Source: Serripes groenlandicus (Eukaryota > Mollusca > Bivalvia > Cardiida > Cardiidae). Taken from it: DNA of 64,000 bases. Below the pieces are notes generated by a model. It worked only from the letters and a program-made list of their open reading frames with translations. It did not search any database and was not told the origin of the DNA. The stretch is taken from the NCBI GenBank assembly GCA_031761405.1, contig JASEVX010000006.1, forward strand, positions 27,547,533 to 27,611,532, in the 5' to 3' direction. A program made the position numbers and the translations under genes. Positions 59,225 through 64,000 of the stretch are shown one piece after another (within the stretch, counting starts at the first letter, position 1; each line of letters begins with the position of its first letter).

Positions 59225-59345
59225 AAACCCCTAGTCATAGCGTTTGTTGTATATTTACACAACAGGTAGAAATGTTCACTTTAATCCCTAGTCATAGCGT
59301 TTATTGTATTTTTACACAAAGGGTAGAAATGTTCACTTTAAATAT
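59225..59345. repeat. Short direct duplication
   Basis: 'CCCTAGTCATAGCGTTT' to 'GGTAGAAATGTTCACTTTAA' occurs twice, about 56 bp apart, directly before a SINE tail. Confidence 0.9.
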
Positions 59346-59490
59346 ATAGGGTTTTACGCCACTTCCAACATTATTTCAGTTATATCGTGGCGATAGTTCA
59401 CTTATTCATGATCCCTTGGTAAACACACCAGTACTAGGCAAGGAAATATGCCTTGCAAAAGGGCACTCCAGCATGACCGTTGCACTTTAA
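59345..59490 (-). mobile_element. SINE tail fragment
   Basis: 'GTTTTACGCCACTTCCAACA', 'TTTCAGTTATATCGTGGCGA', 'AACACACCAGTACT': tail region only. Confidence 0.65.
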
Positions 59491-59783
59491 TGATGCTGTG
59501 TATCACATTTAAAACACATGGCTGTAAATGTTCAAGGTTACTAAGAGCTCATAAGTCTGTATAAATGCTTCTGACAAATAATGAACTCTACATGTTGCCC
59601 CGTTGTATCTAGTTAATTAAATGCTCCACTGTTTGCTTCATCCCCCGCATTTTAGTACTTCAGTACTTTGATATTTTAATGGATATACACTCTCAGTTGT
59701 CAAATTACTGATTACGCAACTGTGTATATCGAGAACTGTATACATTGATTCGACAATTAAGTCCTTCCAAAAGGAATATGTGT

Positions 59784-60110
59784 TTAACCCTTTCCCACAT
59801 ATAGACTCATTTACAGATGAAAACATTGTGACAAAGCAAGAAATTGCTCATAATTGCACCTTTTCCTACAATGTATTTCGTTTCATTCATTAACTTTACT
59901 ATATAAAGAAAACAAACAACTCCTAAAGACATGTAAAATGAAGCCTATAAAATATATACATAAATTGTCCAAGCTAATTTTATTAATGAAATATAGTTTC
60001 TTTTAATCTGACTTTACCCTATCCCACTTGCAGATAACTTTGAAATCATTGTGGCAAAAGGAATAATAGCTCACAATTAGCTATTTATACTTTTGCAACA
60101 ATGTTTTCAA
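59784..60110. mobile_element. Two truncated TTAA MITEs
   Basis: One starts TTAACCCTTTCCCAC at 59784 and loses its right end; a second begins near 60011 ('TTTACCCTATCCCACTTGCA') with 'GATAACTTTGAAATCATTGT'. Confidence 0.6.
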
Positions 60111-60137
60111 CTATATAATTATTTATTAATTAATAAT

Positions 60138-60240
60138 TATGCCCCCACCATTACCCACCCCCATTCGAAGAAAAGGGGTATATTGCTTTGCACATGTCTG
60201 TAGGTATGTCAGTCGGTCTGTACACCAAAGCCAACTTAAC
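60138..60240. repeat. Hairpin start of a dispersed repeat
   Basis: 'TGCCCCCACC...CCCCCATTCGAAGAAAAGGGGTATATTG' style sequence forms a CCCC-TTCGAAGAA-GGGG stem, followed by 'TGTCTGTAGGTATGTCAGTC'. I remember this opening from many mollusc repeats. The rest is lost, and 60241-61876 shows no recognised feature apart from unsupported frames. Confidence 0.5.
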
Positions 60241-61876
60241 AATGCCTTTAGTTAGTAACAACGCAATAAGCGACTTGCCCGATGCGATTTACGACTTGTC
60301 CCGGACGTCAGGCTATGGGATTTGTACAGCCCTGCCTACACATTTTCCTGATGTCATAAATTATATTTATTTTTTGTTTTTATGTATTCTTTTAACTTTC
60401 TCTCTTTTGATCCCCCACCCCTTTCTACCCTCTTGATTAAAAAGTTTTTTCTAAACCCCTTTGATTGACTCACTTGGCTATTTAATTCTACATTGCAAGG
60501 GTAAATAAATTCATAACTGACAGTCAATTCAGCTCTAGTTTAACAAGTAGAATAGTTGTTTTTTAAACACTAGCTTTATTATTAACATATACTCATAGGA
60601 ATTTACATTTTTAACTACCTGTTGCATATCTAGAGGTTAATATTACTTTAATTTTAAAAAGGTGGTCTGATAGTGTCTTTTTTTAAAAAGGAGATCCCGG
60701 TGTCAACCTTTTTTAATGAAACTTTTTTGTTTACCTCCGATTCAAATAGACTTATCGTGCCGGTCCCTGTTCTCGAACCGTACATATTCTTGAACCTTTA
60801 GTTTAAGGACTGGTTACATACGTAATAAATTGTATGTGAACCGATGCTTTGTTTACTTACCATTAAATTGTTGAATTTATTGGTCAGTATTGTTGGTTTT
60901 TGACATAAATTCATAAATATTCCCATGAGCCCTGATAAATGTTAAGAGGTTTGAGAACCGGTGTCTCCATAATATAACTAGTAACATGAACAAATATTTC
61001 TTTTAAATTAAACTTTGGTCCGTTTCTTAGGAAGAATAGTAAACCCAAAACAACAGCTGCTCGCCAAATAGTTAATTATGCATGGCGAGGTTAAATAAAC
61101 TTATTTAAGTGCAGTTATTGTGCTCAGGGACACTTCCCTGTTGTGCTGCATGGCGCAATCTGGTATTTAAAAACATGACTACATTACTTACTGCTCGTTT
61201 TCCTGGCGAGAACTGTGCCATTTCAGACTGAAAAAAGAAAAGTACAAATCCTGTAAGGATGGTTTGGGGGAATTTTTGAAGATGATACGGTTTAGTAGTA
61301 AGTATAATCTTGCGAAAGGCCCCGGATCTAACTGAAAGCGAAGACCTAATATCAATAATGTTATTAGGTCTTTGCTGAAACAATGAATTTGAAATATCGT
61401 TCAGTGCAAACTTTTGTGAAGGGTGAAATAACTGGATTATAAATATACATTTTACGCCACCTGTTCACCCAAAACGAATGTTCGATAAGAAAAAGTATCT
61501 GTATTCTTTACTTGTAACTATAAATTTATTATAAATAAGAAGTATAACTTGGATAAATCTTCGATAAACTTACCTATATAGAGAGCTCACAGATATGCCG
61601 CCATTTATTTTTCTTTCGGGAAGGTCTAAACTGCGGACGCGATCTACGGACAAATGGAATGCGGACAAATGCAATATAGAGGGAAAATGCGGACAATAAA
61701 GAACATAGAGCGAATCTGCGGACGGTATGATTTTGGTGTAAAACTGTTTAATTGGAGATGGGAAAATGTGTTTAATTCGTTACGTCTGATCAGGGACAAT
61801 ATATACACGGTCCCTGGTTTGATCATATTCGGGATTTCCCTTTGTAAATATATAATGTGATACATATAATGTAAAA

Positions 61877-62840
61877 CCACTTACACAGATCCTCAATAAA
61901 TCAATGACTAGTGGGGAAATACCAATTCCATTGAAAAAAACTAATGTTACACCTATCTTCAAATCAGGAATCAAACATAAACCTGAAAACTACAGACCAA
62001 TAAGCATAATTGCTCTATAGATCTGCTCAAATATAATGCAGAAAATAGTCAAACACAACATTACTGAGCACATGACAAACAACCATCTATTCTCTAAACA
62101 TCAATTTGGATTCATGAAAGGGAAATCTTGCCCATTACAATTACTTGAGGTACTAGAAGACTGGACCAATGCCCTTGACAACGGTAACGAGCTAGACATT
62201 TTATTCTACGACTTTAGGAAGGCATTTGATACTCTACCAATCGTCAAACTATTTGCCGATGACACAAAAACATACAATGTTGTCAACTGTAAAGCGGATC
62301 ATGAGCTTATCCAAAGAACAACAGACCAATTTAGCGACTGGTCTTACACATGGGACCTTGAATTTAACTCAAAAAAATGCAAATAACATCTAGGAAATAA
62401 CCAACAAACAGGAGACTATTTTACCAAAGGCAGAGACTTAAGCAGAGAAGCAATCACAAACGTAGGGGAAGAAAAAGATCTAGGAGTCATCGAAGATAAA
62501 AAATTAAAATTTCATTCTCACATTACATCGAAAATTAAAATAGCTAACAGAAACCTAGGAATCATCTTCAGAACCTTCACCTACATGGATAAAACTATAT
62601 TTCTACATCTATACACATCACTGGTCAGACCCCATCTGGAGTATGCGAGTACGGTATGGTCACCACATCTGAAAAAACACCAAATTGCTATTGAAAATGT
62701 CCAAAGACGAGCAACTAAACTATTATCCAATATACAATTTCGAACTTATACCGAGAGACTAAAATATCTAGGAATTCCGTCACTAGAATACAGAAGACTA
62801 CGAGCAGACATGTAACACGTATTCAAAATAAATAACAAGT
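61877..62840 (+). pseudogene. Non-LTR retrotransposon reverse transcriptase relic
   Basis: Reading on: LTQILNKSMTSGEIPIPLKK, TNVTPIFKSGIKHKPENYRP ISII, a TAG (62018-62020), then HLFSKHQFGFMKGKSCPLQL and ELDILFYDFRKAFDT. LPIVKLFADDTKTYNVV follows immediately, so about 60-80 residues between the first Asp motif (DFRKAFD) and the FADD catalytic box are deleted in frame. After LEFNSKKCK a TAA and frame changes lead to DKTIFLHLYTSLVRPHLEYA, STVWSPHLKKHQIAIENVQR and LKYLGIPSLEYRRLRADM. This is a Jockey/CR1-like reverse transcriptase order. No endonuclease domain or tail was seen. Dead copy. Confidence 0.85.
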
Positions 62841-62849
62841 ACGACTCAA

Positions 62850-63010
62850 CCAGTGCTTTCATTAAGCGGACGTGGACGTAATATACGTCCGAAAAATCCC
62901 AAAAAACGTCCGAAAATTGAGCACTGGACGTTTATTATACGTCCAGAAATTCCCCAAAACGTCCGTAAATTTACACATGGACGTTTTCAGAATAACCCTA
63001 AATAAAGTAT
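62850..63010. repeat. Cluster of GGACGT / ACGTCC words
   Basis: 'GCGGACGTGGACGTAATATACGTCC' style inverted words, with 'AAACGTCCG' and 'TGGACGTTT' repeated about every 25-40 bp and able to pair with each other. Function unknown; probably the terminal part of a TIR element. Confidence 0.5.
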
Positions 63011-63232
63011 AAAGGGTTAAAGTGCAGAGGTGAACGTGTAAAAAAATCGATAATTGTCAAAGCACGAGTACACGCTTACCCGAGTTCTTATCGTGTGTAC
63101 CAGACATCACCTTGACGACCTCTGTTTGTAGGGTAGTTTAACTTGATTACGCTAATTGGATTAAAAGTTTACCTAATCCGACGACGGTCTTTCTTTCAAA
63201 TAACATTAATTAATTAATTAGGTCGGACGTTT

Positions 63233-63372
63233 TCTTTATCTTTTAAAAATATTTGATGACGAGAAATACCGATTATCACTTCGGTAACTATAAAATTCGG
63301 ACGTTTTCTTTATCTGTTAAAAATATTTGTTGATGATTTATACCGATTATCACTTCGGAAACTATAAATTGG
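63233..63372. repeat. 64-bp direct duplication
   Basis: 'TCGGACGTTTTCTTTATC' to 'CCGATTATCACTTCGG.AACT' occurs at 63233 and 63297. Confidence 0.9.
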
Positions 63373-63527
63373 AAGTTATTTATATATTCTGTATGCATAA
63401 CTACTTGGAAAATATGCAGCCTCGTTCCTAATGGATTCCTCCCCGAATAATGAATTTGATTGGTCAGAATTGAAATAATAAATACGTCATCAATCTATTC
63501 TGAAGAGGTACTTTCCGAGATTCCAAA

Positions 63528-63624
63528 ATGGCGGATGTAAAATATTTTTTGGCCGACATTTTTTGAAATTTCGACTCTGAAGCAGAATTTGAGGGCATTG
63601 AAAGTGCAGATTTGATAGATATTA
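63528..63624 (+). pseudogene. Possible first coding exon with a stop
   Basis: AAAATGGCGGATG is a favourable start context. It reads MADVKYFLADIF, TGA (63564-63566), NFDSEAEFEGIESADLIDI, then A at donor GTAAGA (63625). Acidic starts of this type (DSE.EFEGF) are common in repeated invertebrate gene families, so this may be the leftover 5' exon of such a gene. The rest of it lies beyond the window or is lost. Chance is possible. Confidence 0.35.
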
Positions 63625-64000
63625 GTAAGACGACTTTATGCTTCTCTGCCATATCTTGATACTGACATTTCCCGCGATTAACAGCTGAATTGTTCACGAG
63701 AAATTAGCGAACCACTCGCCCCCTATTCGGCCTGGACTTTTTGTTGACATTGCCAGCAAAGCTTTACCGGTTGTCATCATTAATAAAATCAAATAAATAA
63801 ACACTATTTTTTTTGTTTAAATAGATGTATATTTCAAACGACCCATTGCTTTGTCATAGTTATTAAAATCAAAAAAATAAAAATTTATTTTTGTTTAAAT
63901 AGATGTGTAACCAAAACGTCCCAGTTATGACACACGTATCAATGACATAAGAAACATAATTTCTCCTTTTAGTCCTTAAACGTGTTAAATTAATAAAATA

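Overview
The window looks like gene-poor nuclear DNA of a bivalve mollusc, probably a heterodont clam. It is AT-rich, and its genes are split by GT-AG introns. Its interspersed repeats are of kinds I associate with clam genomes: elements opening with a GGGCCATGATGGCCC hairpin, arrays of 'GACCTTGACCTTTGAC' units, tRNA-derived SINEs with a TTTAACGCCG tail, and a foldback MITE. There are no bacterial operons. Nearly all open frames of 60-130 codons lie inside repeats. The species is an inference from memory of these families, not a search result.

Two cellular genes can be read. (1) On the + strand, 2.7-11.5 kb, four exons encode an almost complete fibrinogen C-terminal (FReD) domain, as in secreted lectin-like fibrinogen-related proteins. 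The exon phases agree throughout (1/0, 0/1, 1/1, 1/stop). The locus carries debris of exon duplication: a second first-FReD exon with a stop codon (2354-2487), two ghost starts of the last exon (11017-11090 and 11154-11227), and a decayed 3' end of a sister gene at about 21.77-21.99 kb. (2) On the - strand, 53.0-31.7 kb, a dispersed multi-exon gene combines half of a SET domain, several acidic linker exons and a large last exon with Cys/His-rich and 'FNRRRSGE' segments. One 124-nt linker exon is present in three near-identical copies (41.9, 45.1, 47.2 kb), and its phase (2 in, 0 out) allows only one copy per transcript. The last exon is broken by a mobile element, by frame changes and by stops, so this copy is probably a pseudogene.

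Layout: 0-2.3 kb, no gene seen; 2.3-11.6 kb, FReD gene; 12.5-17.9 kb, tandem segmental duplication of about 2.4-3 kb carrying a MITE, a second repeat and 90/97-bp satellite arrays; 17.8-20.4 kb, SINE cluster; 20.5-21.7 kb, CAT-rich 260-274-bp tandem repeat; 21.8 kb, FReD remnant; 22.5-23.5 kb, 56-bp minisatellite; 25.6-26.5 kb, 29-bp minisatellite; 26.8-31.4 kb, a repeated segment carrying an inserted element; 31.7-53.0 kb, the SET-type gene, packed with nested repeats; 53-61.6 kb, SINE, TIR element and TTAA MITEs; 61.9-62.8 kb, non-LTR reverse transcriptase relic; 63.5 kb, a possible broken first exon.

The most useful internal evidence concerns mobile elements. Several hairpin-ended elements can be compared with empty copies of their own insertion sites inside this window. 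Those comparisons put the borders at CAAG...CTAA with no target duplication, as expected of Helitron-like transposition.
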